NCBI RefSeq assembly: GCF_042466665.1
Contig: NZ_CP162102.1
Span: forward strand, 6,758,001 to 6,822,000
Origin: Peterkaempfera podocarpi
GTDB lineage: Bacteria > Actinomycetota > Actinomycetes > Streptomycetales > Streptomycetaceae
Direction of reading: 5' to 3'
Length of the DNA: 64,000 nucleotides
Positions 16,384 to 26,315 of this stretch are shown piece after piece. The notes under the pieces were generated by a model that was not told where the DNA came from, searched no databases, and saw only the letters and a program-made list of their open reading frames with translations. Position 1 is the first letter of the stretch; each line of letters begins with the position of its first letter. Position numbers and translations under genes: made by a program.

Positions 16384-19008
16384 GTGAATGCCAGCCAGTT
16401 GTGCTGCCCCGACTGCGGATCGCCACTCGGCGCCGCGGTACAGGTGGTCGCCTGCCCCCGCTGCGAACTCCCGCTCACCGGCCCGGACGCGCTCGAACTG
16501 CGCCGGCTCGACATCGCGCTGACCGGTCTGGACGCTCAGCGTGCGGCGATGCTGCACCGCCGTGCGGTCCTGGTCACCGCCCTGCGACGGCGCCGCGACG
16601 CCGACCCCGCCGCCCCGGGTGCGATGTCGGCCGCCCCGCTCGTCCCGGCGCCGCGGACGGGGCCGCAGGGGGAGGTCCGGGCGCCGTCGGTGCAGACCGT
16701 GCTGCTGATCCTGGGCGGGCTGCTGGTCGTGGTGGCCGCGCTGGTCTTCACCGCCGTCAGCTGGGGCCGGCTGGGCATCGGCGCGCGTGCCGCCGCCCTG
16801 GCCGCGGTCACCGCGGTGGTCCTCGCGGTCCCCGTCCCGCTGCGCCGACGCGGCCTGGCCGCCACCGCCGAGGCGGCCTCCGTCATCGGTGTCGCGCTGG
16901 TCCTGCTGGACTGCTACGCCGCACGCGCCGCCGGCCTCGCCGGGCTCCAGCGGTTCGGCACCGCCGCCTGCTTGGCCGTCGAGACCGGGCTCGTCGGGCT
17001 GGGATCGGCCGCGTACGGCCGGCTGACCCGGTCGAGGGCGATGCCGGTGGCCGGACTGGTGCTGGCGCAGTCCACCGGGCCGCTGGCCGCGGTCGCCCTC
17101 GGGGTGGGCCCGGCGGGGTGGTCCGCCATCACGCTCTGTGTCGCGGTCGTCGACGTCGCGGCGGCGATGCTGTTCCGCCGCCGGACGGCGGAGCCGTCCG
17201 GCGGCCCGCTGTCCGGCCTGCTGTCCGGCCCGGTGCTCGCCGTGGCAGCGTGCTGGGCCGTGGCCTCCCTGCTGTTCGGTGCGGCCGGTGCCCTCGCCGC
17301 CACCGTGTACGGTCCGGCGCTGCGCTGCTGCGCCTCCCTGGCGGGGACGGCCGTGCTGGGCCCGGCCCTCGCACTACGGCCGGGCAGGCTCACCCCCTCC
17401 GCCCGGACCGCGGCCGCCGGTCTGGGCGGGGTCGCCCTCCTCGTCGCCCTCGGCACGCCCCTTCGACTGATGCTGCCCCGCCCGTGGGGGCTGCCCGCCC
17501 AGGCCCTGACCGCGGCGCTCCTCGCGATCGCCGTGTTCGCCCTGCACGCCCGGCGGCGGCCCGGCCCGGTCGGCGCCGACCCCGGAGCCGGCGATCTGCC
17601 GGCCTCCGCCGCCGACGTCCACGGAGAGGGCCGAACCTGGCCGGGCCCCTGCTCCGTCGGGCTCGCCGCGGCGGGGGTCCTGGTGCTGGGGGCCACAACG
17701 GCGACGGCACTCCCGGAACTGCTGCGCGCGGTCGTCCACCCGCTTGTCCGGCTGTCCGGCGCCGGCGGTGACTGGCGGCTGTCGGCCGCCGTACTGGCGG
17801 CGGTCGCCCCGGTCGCCGCGGTGCTCGCCGCTGCGGGATTCCTGCTGGGGCGCACCGGCGCGGCGGGTGGCGGTGCCGTGAGGCGTCAGCTGTACGGCGG
17901 GGGCCTGTCGATCGCGGTGCTGGTGTGGGCGCTGGTTCCGGTGGCGGCCGGACTGCCGCCCGGTGCGGCGGTGGCGGCGGCCTGGGCTCCGGCGCCCTTT
18001 GCCGCAGTAGTGCTGACGCTGCGTCAGCGTTCCGGTGGTGATCCCGCGGTGCCCTTCTGCGGGGTGGCGGTGCCCTTGGCCCTGGCCCTCACCTGGTCGC
18101 TGCCGAACCGGGTGGAGACCCTCATGGCATGGGGCGGGTCGGCGCTGCTCGCCATGGTCCTCGCCACGGTACTGCGCGGTGCGGCGGCGGCATGGGCCGG
18201 CGGTTTCGCGGTCGTGGTCCTGGGCTTCGAGGCGGCCCGAGGCGGCCTGGTGGCGGGGCTGCCGCTGCATCTGGCGGCGTTCGGGGTGCTCGGGACGGCC
18301 GTGGCGACCGTGCCGACGGCCGCGGCCCTGCGCCGCACTGCCGACCGGCGCCGGGTCGGTGCGGCCGTCGAACGGGCCGGCTGCGGTGCGGCCGCAGCCG
18401 CGCTGCTGATGGCGGCACCCGACCCCGCCGCGCTCAGTCTCGCCCTCGCCGTCGCCGGTGTCGCCGCCTTCGGCGCCGCCCTGCGCAGCGACCGGCGCCG
18501 GGTGGCGCCGGCCGCGGGCGCCACCCTGGTCACGGCCTCCTCCTGGGTACGCCTGGCGATGGCCGGGGTCCATGCCCCGGAGCCGTACAGCCTCACCGTC
18601 GCGGTCGCGGCGCTCGTCCTGGGCGGGCTGCGCCGCCGCCGCGCACCCGGGACCACCTCCTGGGCGGCCTATGGCACCGGGCTCACCGCGGGACTGCTGC
18701 CGAGCCTGGCCGCGGCCTGGGTGGACCAGCATTGGCTGCGTCCGCTGCTGCTCGGGCTGGGCGCGCTGACGGTGACCCTGCTGGGTGCACACCACCGCCT
18801 GCGGGCACCGCTGCTGATGGGCGGCTCCGTGCTGGCCGCCGACGGGCTGCATGAGCTGGCCCCGGGAATCGCCCAGGTCTTCGGCATACTGCCCCGCTGG
18901 GTGCCGCTCGCCGCGGCCGGGCTGCTGCTGCTCTTCCTGGGGGCCACCTATGAGCACCGGCTGCGTGACGCCCGCCGGCTGCGCGACGGGCTGCGCAGGC
19001 TGGGCTGA
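16384..19008 (+). CDS. Large polytopic membrane protein with N-terminal zinc ribbon (SCO7613-like)
   Basis: The 874-residue protein opens with a zinc ribbon, CCPDCGSPLG and ACPRCELPL (Cys pairs within residues 7-28). A short helical linker and a cytoplasmic segment follow. From about residue 100 to the end there are more than 20 hydrophobic Ala/Leu/Val-rich segments separated by short Arg-rich loops (RRRG, RRRT, RRRR). The layout matches the actinomycete SCO7613 C-terminal-domain family, whose function is unknown. It starts at GTG 16384. It stands alone between the IclR gene and a strong terminator. The zinc ribbon plus a pure membrane body suggests a sensor or scaffold, which is speculation. 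Confidence 0.75.
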   Translation: MNASQLCCPDCGSPLGAAVQVVACPRCELPLTGPDALELRRLDIALTGLDAQRAAMLHRRAVLVTALRRRRDADPAAPGAMSAAPLVPAPRTGPQGEVRAPSVQTVLLILGGLLVVVAALVFTAVSWGRLGIGARAAALAAVTAVVLAVPVPLRRRGLAATAEAASVIGVALVLLDCYAARAAGLAGLQRFGTAACLAVETGLVGLGSAAYGRLTRSRAMPVAGLVLAQSTGPLAAVALGVGPAGWSAITLCVAVVDVAAAMLFRRRTAEPSGGPLSGLLSGPVLAVAACWAVASLLFGAAGALAATVYGPALRCCASLAGTAVLGPALALRPGRLTPSARTAAAGLGGVALLVALGTPLRLMLPRPWGLPAQALTAALLAIAVFALHARRRPGPVGADPGAGDLPASAADVHGEGRTWPGPCSVGLAAAGVLVLGATTATALPELLRAVVHPLVRLSGAGGDWRLSAAVLAAVAPVAAVLAAAGFLLGRTGAAGGGAVRRQLYGGGLSIAVLVWALVPVAAGLPPGAAVAAAWAPAPFAAVVLTLRQRSGGDPAVPFCGVAVPLALALTWSLPNRVETLMAWGGSALLAMVLATVLRGAAAAWAGGFAVVVLGFEAARGGLVAGLPLHLAAFGVLGTAVATVPTAAALRRTADRRRVGAAVERAGCGAAAAALLMAAPDPAALSLALAVAGVAAFGAALRSDRRRVAPAAGATLVTASSWVRLAMAGVHAPEPYSLTVAVAALVLGGLRRRRAPGTTSWAAYGTGLTAGLLPSLAAAWVDQHWLRPLLLGLGALTVTLLGAHHRLRAPLLMGGSVLAADGLHELAPGIAQVFGILPRWVPLAAAGLLLLFLGATYEHRLRDARRLRDGLRRLG

Positions 19009-19058
19009 GCAGCCCGGCCGAAGGTACGGCGACGGTGAACGCGCGGGCGGGAAACGCG

Positions 19059-19097
19059 CGGGGCGGGCGCCCGCTGTGGCAGCGGGCGCCCGCCCCG
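19059..19097. terminator. Bidirectional terminator between membrane protein and GH115 genes
   Basis: A perfect 17-bp inverted repeat (19059-19075 with 19081-19097, loop GTGGC) lies between two convergent genes. Confidence 0.85.
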
Positions 19098-19113
19098 GGA
19101 CCGTCGACCGGTC

Positions 19114-22100
19114 TCAGTGCAGCCGGAGGCTCTCCGGCGGGCCCAGGTAGCTGGGCTTGAGACCGCCGGTGTCCACCACCAGCTTCTGCAGCACCACCGT
19201 CGGGTCGACCATCCAGAACTTCAGCGTGTGCACTCCGGCGCCGCTGATCTGGTGCACCGTGCTGGTGCGGTTGACGTTGTCCGAGGTGTTGCGCGCCCAC
19301 TGGTTGTTCATGGTGCCGTCGTCGGCACCGGTCACCGTGGTGATGTTCACGGTCTGGGGGGCGTCGTCGTCAAAGGAGACGGCGTACTTCAGACCGTCCG
19401 TCGCCAGGGCGTTGTTGCGCGGCGACAGATACGCCCAGACCGTGACCGGCCCGGTGGTGAACAGGCTGACCGTGTACTCCAGCCGCGGACCCTGGCCGCC
19501 CGGGGTCTGGCGGGCCGCGGTCACCGGGAAGGGCTCCATGCCGTCGCCGGTGCGGCCGATGCGCGGGATCCGCACCCAGGAGACACCGGCTGCGCCGACC
19601 GCGCGCGAGGTGTGCGCCGCCTCGATGGAGACATAGCCGTTGGCCTCCACAAAGCCCGAGAGCTTCGACCGGGAGACCACCGGGTTGTCGACCACCGCCT
19701 GCACCACCACGGTGCTGCCGTTCGGCCCGGAGACGGTGACGGGCAGTCGGGTGGTGCCCTTGGGCGCCCGCGACCAGTCCACCTCCAGGGTGATCCGCTC
19801 CTCCTGGGTGACACGGCCGCGGGTGCGGTCGGCGGTCAGCCAGGAGGCGCCGGTGCGCACGGTGTAGTCGAACGCCTTGCTGCCCCGGTTGAACACCTCG
19901 ATGTACTGGGCCGGCTGGCTCTGGTACGGGCTGAAGACGGGCAGCACCGCGTCGCCCTGCTGCTGCGGCCACCAGGCGTCGGAGCCGTCGATCGCCACGC
20001 CCATCTCGGCCGTCGCCGGCAGCTCGATCCGCTTGACGGCGGGGAAGAGCACATCGGGTATGGCGGCGTTGTTGAGCTCGGGCTCCTGCCAGGGGGCGTT
20101 GGGGCCGTAGCGGGCGACATCGCCGTAGTCGATGTGGGGCTGGGTCTGGAACCCGTCCCACTTGCCGCCCGCGATCTTGGTGTTGAAGCGGTCGGCCAGC
20201 GCGAAGTCGTCGGCGAGCCGCGCCTCCGCGGCGGCCGCCAGGTCGTTGGTGAGGGCGCGGCCCTGCGCCGCGTAGCGGATGTTGGTGAACTCCGCCCTGC
20301 GCAGCCGGTAGAGGTTGGCGGTGGCCTGGACCTCGTAGCCGACCAGCTCGTACCAGGAGTCCTGGTTGGCCCCCGGGATCCGCCGGGTGATCCGGTCGGT
20401 GGCGGCGGCGAGCTCCTCCCAGTCCTCGGTGACGCGCTCCAGCTCCCGGTAGTCGGTCATGCTGAAGGGCGTGGCCTGGTCGTCGTTGACGATCGCCGAG
20501 GAGTCCTTGGCGGGGTCCTTGGCCGGGTCCACGGTGATCCTGCGGTTGAGCAGCTCGGGCTTGCGGCGCGACTGCAGCTGGGCGTACGTGGCCAGCACCT
20601 CGGCGATGGCGGAGGACTGCTCCTCGCCGAAGTTCTGCCGGGCGTACTGCTCCTCCCACTCGGGGAGCGACTCCAGCGGCCAGCGGTGCGGAGCCCAGGC
20701 GTAGTCCAGGAAGAACTGGGTCGGCAGCTCATTGCCCTTGAGGTCGCCGACGTTGGTCACCCACAGGCCGTGGCTGCCGTAGGTGGCGGTCTGGTTGAGC
20801 TGGTCCCACATGTTGGGCAGTGAGGTGGTGTCCACCCACTTGTAGTTGCGGCCGCCGCCCACATAGTCGAAGTGGTAGTAGAGGCCGTAGCTGCCGCTGC
20901 GCGGGTCGTTGCGGGTGTCGGGCAGCTTGCGGATGTTGGCCCAGTTGTCGTCGACAAGGACCACGGTGACGTCGTCGGGCGCCCGCAGGCCGCGGTCCCA
21001 GTAGCGCTGGACCTCCTTGTAGAGGGTCCACACCTGGGGGATGGTGGTGATGTCCTTGCCGGTGACCTCGGCCAGGATCTGGCGCTGGGTGGCGATGATC
21101 TCCGTCATCAGCTCGATGCCGTCGCCGTCGGGCAGGCTGACGTCGCCGTTGCCGCGCATGCCGAGGGTGACCACGCCCTCGAAGTCCTGGTCGACCATGC
21201 GCTGGATGCCGTCACGCCAGTACGCCTTGAGCGCATCGGAGTTGTGGCGGAAGGACCACTCGCCGGTGCCCCCGTAGGGGTCGTGGCCGGGGGTCGTGAC
21301 GGTGCCGGCGCTGTCGCGGACGGCGGCCACGGCGTGGCGGTTCCACTCCTCGATGCCCCGCATCATGGGCGCCTCGTGGGAGGTGCCCATCACGACGCCG
21401 TACAGCTTGGCGGTGGCATGGTTCAGCGGGTCGTCCTCGGCGAAGGCGCGGCCCCACACGGCAGGCCACAGGTAGTTGGCCTTGAGGCGCAGCATGACCT
21501 CGAAGACCTTGGCGTAGAAGGCCGCGTTGAAGCCGCCCTCGTAGCCGGGGGCCTTGCCGGGGCCGAAGGCCTTGGGTGCCCAGTTGCCGAGCGCGGGGTT
21601 CTCGTCGTTGATGAAGAAGCCGCGGTACTTCACCACCGGGGTGCCCTGGGTGTGGCGTCCGGGCAGTACGTGCAGCGCGCTGCGCCGGACCGGGGCGACA
21701 TCGTCCCACCAGTACCAGGGCGAGACGCCGATGCCGCGGGAGACGTCGTAGACGCCGAAGACGGTGCCGCGCTGGTCGCTGCCGGCGATCACAAAGGCGC
21801 GGTCCACGCCCGGCAGCGGGTTCTCCACAACGGTCTGCAGGGAGGTCTCCCACTTGCCGGCGATGCCGCTGACATCCAGCTTGCCGGCGGCGATCAGGCC
21901 GTCGACCAGCGGGCTGCGGCCGATGGTGCCGACGATGGCGATCTCGCTCTGCCGCGGGGCCTTGTCCTGGAAGACGGCCGGGCGGACGCCGGTGACCCGC
22001 TGGATGTCGGCCTGCAGGTCGCCGACCACCCGGACGACGCCCGGCCAGTCGCTGCCGCTGACCACCAGGGGGACCGCCCGGCCCGACCCGACCAGGGCGA

Positions 22101-22293
22101 AGCTTCCGGGCTTGGGGGTGAAGGAGATGTAGGAACCGGAGTCGGTGGGCTCCCCCCGGCGGCCCGGCGAGGCCGCGAAGGCCTCGCCGGACAGCCCGAG
22201 GGCGGAACCTATGGGGGTGGCCAGAGCAGTGATCCCCAGTCCGATTCCGAGCACCGCGCGGCGGCTCATCCGGTTGCTGGCATGGCTGTCCAT
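19114..22293 (-). CDS. Secreted GH115 family alpha-glucuronidase
   Basis: The 1059-residue protein carries a twin-arginine signal (SRRAVLGIGLG, ending in a GEAFA-type cleavage site near residue 40). The core shows the GH115 features: VPWYWWDD-like SPWYWWDDVAP, KYRGFFINDENPALGNWAP, and FEVMLRLKANYLWPAVWG, in which this family's Glu/Asp-rich catalytic centre lies. The C-terminal half is beta-rich, with Trp/Thr strands of a carbohydrate-binding type. GH115 enzymes remove glucuronic or 4-O-methylglucuronic acid from xylan side chains outside the cell. ATG 22293 has AGGAG six bases upstream. Neighbouring symporter, GudD and KdgD fit uronate use. Confidence 0.9.
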   Translation of the reverse strand: MDSHASNRMSRRAVLGIGLGITALATPIGSALGLSGEAFAASPGRRGEPTDSGSYISFTPKPGSFALVGSGRAVPLVVSGSDWPGVVRVVGDLQADIQRVTGVRPAVFQDKAPRQSEIAIVGTIGRSPLVDGLIAAGKLDVSGIAGKWETSLQTVVENPLPGVDRAFVIAGSDQRGTVFGVYDVSRGIGVSPWYWWDDVAPVRRSALHVLPGRHTQGTPVVKYRGFFINDENPALGNWAPKAFGPGKAPGYEGGFNAAFYAKVFEVMLRLKANYLWPAVWGRAFAEDDPLNHATAKLYGVVMGTSHEAPMMRGIEEWNRHAVAAVRDSAGTVTTPGHDPYGGTGEWSFRHNSDALKAYWRDGIQRMVDQDFEGVVTLGMRGNGDVSLPDGDGIELMTEIIATQRQILAEVTGKDITTIPQVWTLYKEVQRYWDRGLRAPDDVTVVLVDDNWANIRKLPDTRNDPRSGSYGLYYHFDYVGGGRNYKWVDTTSLPNMWDQLNQTATYGSHGLWVTNVGDLKGNELPTQFFLDYAWAPHRWPLESLPEWEEQYARQNFGEEQSSAIAEVLATYAQLQSRRKPELLNRRITVDPAKDPAKDSSAIVNDDQATPFSMTDYRELERVTEDWEELAAATDRITRRIPGANQDSWYELVGYEVQATANLYRLRRAEFTNIRYAAQGRALTNDLAAAAEARLADDFALADRFNTKIAGGKWDGFQTQPHIDYGDVARYGPNAPWQEPELNNAAIPDVLFPAVKRIELPATAEMGVAIDGSDAWWPQQQGDAVLPVFSPYQSQPAQYIEVFNRGSKAFDYTVRTGASWLTADRTRGRVTQEERITLEVDWSRAPKGTTRLPVTVSGPNGSTVVVQAVVDNPVVSRSKLSGFVEANGYVSIEAAHTSRAVGAAGVSWVRIPRIGRTGDGMEPFPVTAARQTPGGQGPRLEYTVSLFTTGPVTVWAYLSPRNNALATDGLKYAVSFDDDAPQTVNITTVTGADDGTMNNQWARNTSDNVNRTSTVHQISGAGVHTLKFWMVDPTVVLQKLVVDTGGLKPSYLGPPESLRLH

Positions 22294-22371
22294 AAGGCTC
22301 CTGACTAATTTGGTTTCCGCGATGACAAATCTTGGCCACAGTGGGCCATCGAGGCAATGGTCTGGTGGGTA

Positions 22372-22383
22372 CGAAAGATTTCG
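22372..22383. promoter_or_regulatory. Candidate operator before GH115
   Basis: CGAAA-GA-TTTCG is a short palindrome between the symporter stop and the GH115 start. It is a plausible site for a sugar-acid-responsive repressor; no regulator gene is adjacent. Confidence 0.35.
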
Positions 22384-22400
22384 ATCGGTGAAACCGCAGG

Positions 22401-23912
22401 TCAGAGCTGAGCGGCCACCGGGGTCCGAGCCTCGGAGCTGCTCTGCGGGCCGGGCGAGACCGCTGCGGTGATGGCGTCCGCCTCGGGGTTGGGCTCGGGC
22501 AGGACCAGGCCCACGAGGACATAGACGGCCAGCGAGGTGATCAGCGGGGTGGAGATGATCACGGTCTGGTCGGAGCTGCCGATCCCCCACTTCACCAGCG
22601 CATAGGCACCGAGGCCGAGCGCCCAGGAGGACAGCGCCGCACGGGCGCCCCAGCGGCGGAACAGCGGCAGCAGGCCCAGCAGCATCGGGATGGAGATGGG
22701 GCCCATCACGGCTGCGACCAGTCCGACGATGATGCCCAGCACTCCGCCGAAGTGGGCGGACTCGATGGCCACCAGCATGGAGACGGTGATGAAGGCGACC
22801 GTGCACGCCCGGGCGGCGAGCAGCCCGCCCTCGGTGGTCATGGTGCGGGCGCGGCGGGAGAGCACCGGGAGGATGTCCCGGGTGACCACTGCGGAGATGG
22901 CGTTGGCGTCGGAGGAGGCCATCGCCATGGTGTGGGAGAACATTCCGGCGAGGGTCAGGCCGACCAGGCCGGCGGGCAGGTAGGACTGCGCCATCAGGGC
23001 GTAGACCTTCTGCGGGTCCGCCAGACCGGGCATCAGCACCGGCGCGGCCACCGGAGGCAGCAGCAGGACCACCGGCCACACGATGTACAGCACGGCGGAG
23101 AGCCCGGCCGAGCGGCGGGCGGCCGCCGGGGAGTCCGTGGCCATGTAGCGCTGGGCCAGGTTCCACATGCCGCCGTTGTACTCGAAGAGCTTGACGATGA
23201 CATAGGCGCTCAGGAAGCCGGCGGTGTACGGGCCCACCAGCGGATGGCCGTGCCCGGAGGGGAGCTTGTTCCAGAGGTCGCCCAGGTGGGAGACGCCACC
23301 GAGCCGGTCGACCACCACCCAGATCATCGCCAGCGCGGCGATGCCCTGGATCACGAACTGGCCGAAGTCGGTGAGCGCGTCGGCCCACAGGCCGCCGACG
23401 GTGCAGTAGAGCAGGGTGACGATGCCGGTGAGCAGGATGCCGAGGTTCATCGACATGCCGGTGAAGACGTTCAGCAGGATGGCCACCGACGCCCACTTGG
23501 CCGCCACGTCGAAGACCTTCAGCAGGGCTCCGCTCCAGGCCAGCGCCTGCTGGGTGGGGATGTTGTAGCGCTTGGCCAGGTACTCCAGCGGCGAGGCGAC
23601 GGCATAGCGCTGCCTGAGCCGGTTCCAGCGCGGGGCGAACAGCCAGGCGCCGATGCCGGTGCCGAGGGCGAGGGGCAGGAACGCCCAGACGTAGACGGTG
23701 ATGCCGTAGTTGTAGGCGACCGCCGCATAGGCGACGAACACCGCGGCGCTGTAACCGGACATGTGGTGCGAGATACCGGAAAGCCACCAGGGCATCCGTC
23801 CGCCGCCGGTGAAGTAGTCGCTCACATCGGTGATGCGCCGGTGCGACCAGATGCCGATGAACAGCATCACCAGGAAGTAGCCGCAGAGAGCGGCCCAGTC
23901 GAGCCATGCCAT
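22401..23912 (-). CDS. Sodium:solute symporter (SSS family), probable uronate transporter
   Basis: The 503-residue protein has about 13 membrane segments and SSS-family features. DYFTGGGRMPWWLSGISHHMSGYSA lies in the first third. Later come WADALTDFGQFVIQG and AGMFSHTMAMASSDANAISAVVTRDILP, the sodium-site region containing SS/S-x-N-A. It imports a small organic solute with sodium. The location between GH115 and glucarate dehydratase makes glucuronate or glucarate the likely substrate. I chose ATG 23912, which gives a short MAWLDWAALCGYF start and has GAGGAG upstream. Confidence 0.88.
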   Translation of the reverse strand: MAWLDWAALCGYFLVMLFIGIWSHRRITDVSDYFTGGGRMPWWLSGISHHMSGYSAAVFVAYAAVAYNYGITVYVWAFLPLALGTGIGAWLFAPRWNRLRQRYAVASPLEYLAKRYNIPTQQALAWSGALLKVFDVAAKWASVAILLNVFTGMSMNLGILLTGIVTLLYCTVGGLWADALTDFGQFVIQGIAALAMIWVVVDRLGGVSHLGDLWNKLPSGHGHPLVGPYTAGFLSAYVIVKLFEYNGGMWNLAQRYMATDSPAAARRSAGLSAVLYIVWPVVLLLPPVAAPVLMPGLADPQKVYALMAQSYLPAGLVGLTLAGMFSHTMAMASSDANAISAVVTRDILPVLSRRARTMTTEGGLLAARACTVAFITVSMLVAIESAHFGGVLGIIVGLVAAVMGPISIPMLLGLLPLFRRWGARAALSSWALGLGAYALVKWGIGSSDQTVIISTPLITSLAVYVLVGLVLPEPNPEADAITAAVSPGPQSSSEARTPVAAQL

Positions 23913-24011
23913 GGGGGGACAACTCCTCGTTGCCGAGGTCCCTGCTGCCCGCGATCCGCGGGAGCGGGAGAGATGGGTGTGAGGGATCCATCGCCGTACG
24001 GGGTTCACCCG

Positions 24012-24078
24012 TGAGGGCATGGCCCTCATGGGGTGTGCGATGGCCAGGTGGTGCGCCGGCTGCCCCCGTGACAGGGGG
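24012..24078 (-). terminator. Hairpins after the glucarate dehydratase gene
   Basis: CCCCC (24063-24067) pairs with GGGGG (24074-24078), and TGAGGGC (24012-24018) pairs with GCCCTCA (24022-24028). They lie just past the gudD stop, before the symporter start, and may terminate the kdgD-gudD transcript. Confidence 0.4.
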
Positions 24079-24098
24079 TCAACCGGCACCTGGGCAGG

Positions 24099-25366
24099 TC
24101 ACCAGCGCGGCGACTTCTTCTCGTAGCTGGGGTCGATGCGCTGCATGTAGCCCGTGTCGTCCCGGTTGCGCAGCCCGCAGGCCAGGTACTGCTCATGCAG
24201 CCGGGCCAGCGCGTCACGGTCCAGCTCCACGCCCAGACCGGGGGTGCGGGGCACCCGTACGGAGCCGTCGGTGAAGCTCAGCACGCCCGGCTGGATGACC
24301 TCCTCGGTCTTCCACGGCCAGTGGGTGTCGCAGGCGTAGGTGAGGTTGGGGGTGGCGGCGGCGAGATGCGTCATGGCCGCCAGGCTGATCCCCAGGTGGG
24401 AGTTGGAGTGCATGGACAGGCCCATGCCGAAGGTGTCGCAGATGCCCGACAGCAGCTTGGAGCGGTGCGCCCGCCCCAGTAGTGATGGTCGGAGAGCACC
24501 ACCTGCACGGAGTCCCGGGCGATGGCCGACGGCAGCTCGTCGAAGGCCACCACGCACATATTGGTGGCCAGCGGCATGGAGGCCTCCCTGGCCACCTGTG
24601 CCATCCCGTCCTGGCCGGGGGTGGGGTCCTCCAGGTACTCCAGGACGCCGTCCAGCCGGCGGGCCACCTCGATCGAGGTCTCCACCGTCCAGGCCGCGTT
24701 GGGGTCCAGCCGCAGCGGCACCCCGGGGAAGGCCGTGTGCAGCGCCTTCACCGCCTCGATCTCCTCCTCGGGCGGCAGCACACCGCCCTTGAGCTTGATC
24801 GCGCCGAAGCCGTACTGGTCGACCATGCGCTGCGCCTGGGCGACGATCCCCGCCGGGTCCAGGGCCTCGCCCCACTCGTCCGGCTCGGCGCCGGGGTGCC
24901 CGGCCCACTTGTAGAAGAGATAGGCGCTGAACGGGACGGACTCCCGTACGGCGCCGCCCAGCAGGTCCGACACCGGTACCCCGGCGGCCCGGCCCTGGAT
25001 GTCCAGGCAGGCCACCTCGAAGGGCGAGAAGACCCGGTCCACGGTGGAGGAGGAGGTGATCAGACCGGTGAGGCCGTGGCCGTCGCTGCCGGTGTCGCCG
25101 CCCAGAACCTCGGCGATCCGCTGGTACATGGTGCCCAGCGCATGCACCTCCAGCCCGGTGATCGCGGCGGCCGCGGCCCGCAGCCGCTGCAGATGGCCCT
25201 CGTCGGCGTAGGTCTCGCCGAGGCCGCTGATCCCCTGGTCGGTGCTGATCTCCACAATGGCGCGCAGCGCGTACGGCTCATGGACGCCGACGGCGTTCAG
25301 CAGCGCGGGGTCCCGGAAGGCAACGGGGGTGATCTCCACCCCGGTGATCCGCAGGGTGTCGCTCAT
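24099..25366 (-). pseudogene. gudD: Glucarate dehydratase-like enolase-superfamily enzyme, frameshifted
   Basis: From ATG 25366 the frame gives the N-terminal capping domain, then FGAIKLKGGVLPPEEE (catalytic Lys motif), LRLDPNAAW and LEYLEDP (metal ligands), up to SDHHYWGG. There it loses frame near 24471. One base back, the other frame continues RSKLLSGICDTFGMGLSMHSNSHLGISLA with the catalytic His, then DTHWPWK, to a stop at 24099. The joined protein of about 422 residues has the glucarate dehydratase length and motifs. GGGCGGGCGCACC at the break looks like loss of one base from a Leu codon. It would convert D-glucarate to 5-keto-4-deoxyglucarate, the substrate of KdgD encoded upstream (ATGA overlap). 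Confidence 0.8.
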
Positions 25367-26286
25367 CGGGCGGCCACCTCCGCGCAGACGGCCAGTCCGG
25401 CCTCGGTGATCCGGGCCAGCTCGGCCAGGTGCTCCGGGGTGGGGTCGACCAGCGGCGCGCGCACCCCGCCGACGTCCAGGCCGCGCTGCCGCACCGCAGC
25501 CTTGACCAGGGAGACGGCATAGCCGGGCGCCTTGTGGCGCAGGGCGATCAGGGGGTGGAAGAACTCGGCGAGCAGCCGCTCGACCACCGCGTCGTCGCCC
25601 TCGGTCACAGCCCGGTGGAAGGCGAGCGAGATCTCCGGTGCGAAGCAGAACACGGCCGAGGAGTAGAGCTCCACGCCGATGCCGCGGTAGGCCGGGACCG
25701 TCCCCTCGGCGGTGGGCATGCCGTTGAAGAACTGGAACTCCTTGCCGTCGGCGGCCATCGCGCGGCGGACCGCGGTGACGATCCGGGAGAGCAGGTCCAG
25801 ATCGCCGTAGCCGTCCTTGAAGCCGACCACCCGCGGCAGCCGGGCCACCTCGACCGCCGAGGCGACGTCGAAGCAGGCGGTGGCACGGTGGTAGACGATC
25901 ACCGGCAGCTCACTCGCCTCCGAGACCTGGCGGGTGTAGTCCACCAGCCCGGCCGGCGGGCCCTGCACCAGGTACGGGGGCATCAGCAGCAGGCCGTCGG
26001 CGCCGGCCTGCTGGGCGGTGCGGGCGCACTCCTGGGCGAGCGGCAGCGCGCCGCCGGCGCCGGCGAACACGGGCACCCGGCCGTCGGCGACCTCCACCGC
26101 GGTGCGCACGACCTCGGCGTACTCACGCGGGTGAAGCGCATGGAACTCGCCGGTGCCACAGGCGACGAAGATCCCGCCGGGGCCGGCCTCCAGACCGCTG
26201 CGCACATGGTCGGCGAGCGCCTTGAGGTCGACCGACCCGTCGGGGGCGAACGGAGTCACCGGGAAGAACAACACGCCGTCGAGCAT
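25363..26286 (-). CDS. kdgD: 5-dehydro-4-deoxyglucarate dehydratase
   Basis: The 307-residue protein belongs to the DapA-like class I aldolase superfamily. FFPVTPF opens the barrel, GIFVACGTGEFHAL is the KdgD form of the GTTGE loop, VIVYHRA supplies the conserved Tyr, and VVGFKDGYGDL carries the Schiff-base Lys. It dehydrates and decarboxylates 5-keto-4-deoxyglucarate to 2-oxoglutarate semialdehyde. ATG 26286 gives the usual short N-terminus. It is translationally coupled to gudD. A semialdehyde dehydrogenase to finish the pathway is not in the window. Confidence 0.92.
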   Translation of the reverse strand: MLDGVLFFPVTPFAPDGSVDLKALADHVRSGLEAGPGGIFVACGTGEFHALHPREYAEVVRTAVEVADGRVPVFAGAGGALPLAQECARTAQQAGADGLLLMPPYLVQGPPAGLVDYTRQVSEASELPVIVYHRATACFDVASAVEVARLPRVVGFKDGYGDLDLLSRIVTAVRRAMAADGKEFQFFNGMPTAEGTVPAYRGIGVELYSSAVFCFAPEISLAFHRAVTEGDDAVVERLLAEFFHPLIALRHKAPGYAVSLVKAAVRQRGLDVGGVRAPLVDPTPEHLAELARITEAGLAVCAEVAAR

Positions 26287-26315
26287 GGGGGACCTCGCTT
26301 GTCCACATCCTTGAA

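Noticed and set aside
15312..17771. Long plus-strand open frame of about 820 codons
   Set aside because: It overlaps the IclR and membrane-protein genes in another frame and is Arg/Pro/Gly-rich without domains.
19114..23991. A single 1600-residue open frame joining GH115 to upstream sequence
   Set aside because: The upstream part overlaps the symporter gene in another frame and has shadow-type composition. A good ribosome site and a Tat signal mark the GH115 start at 22293.
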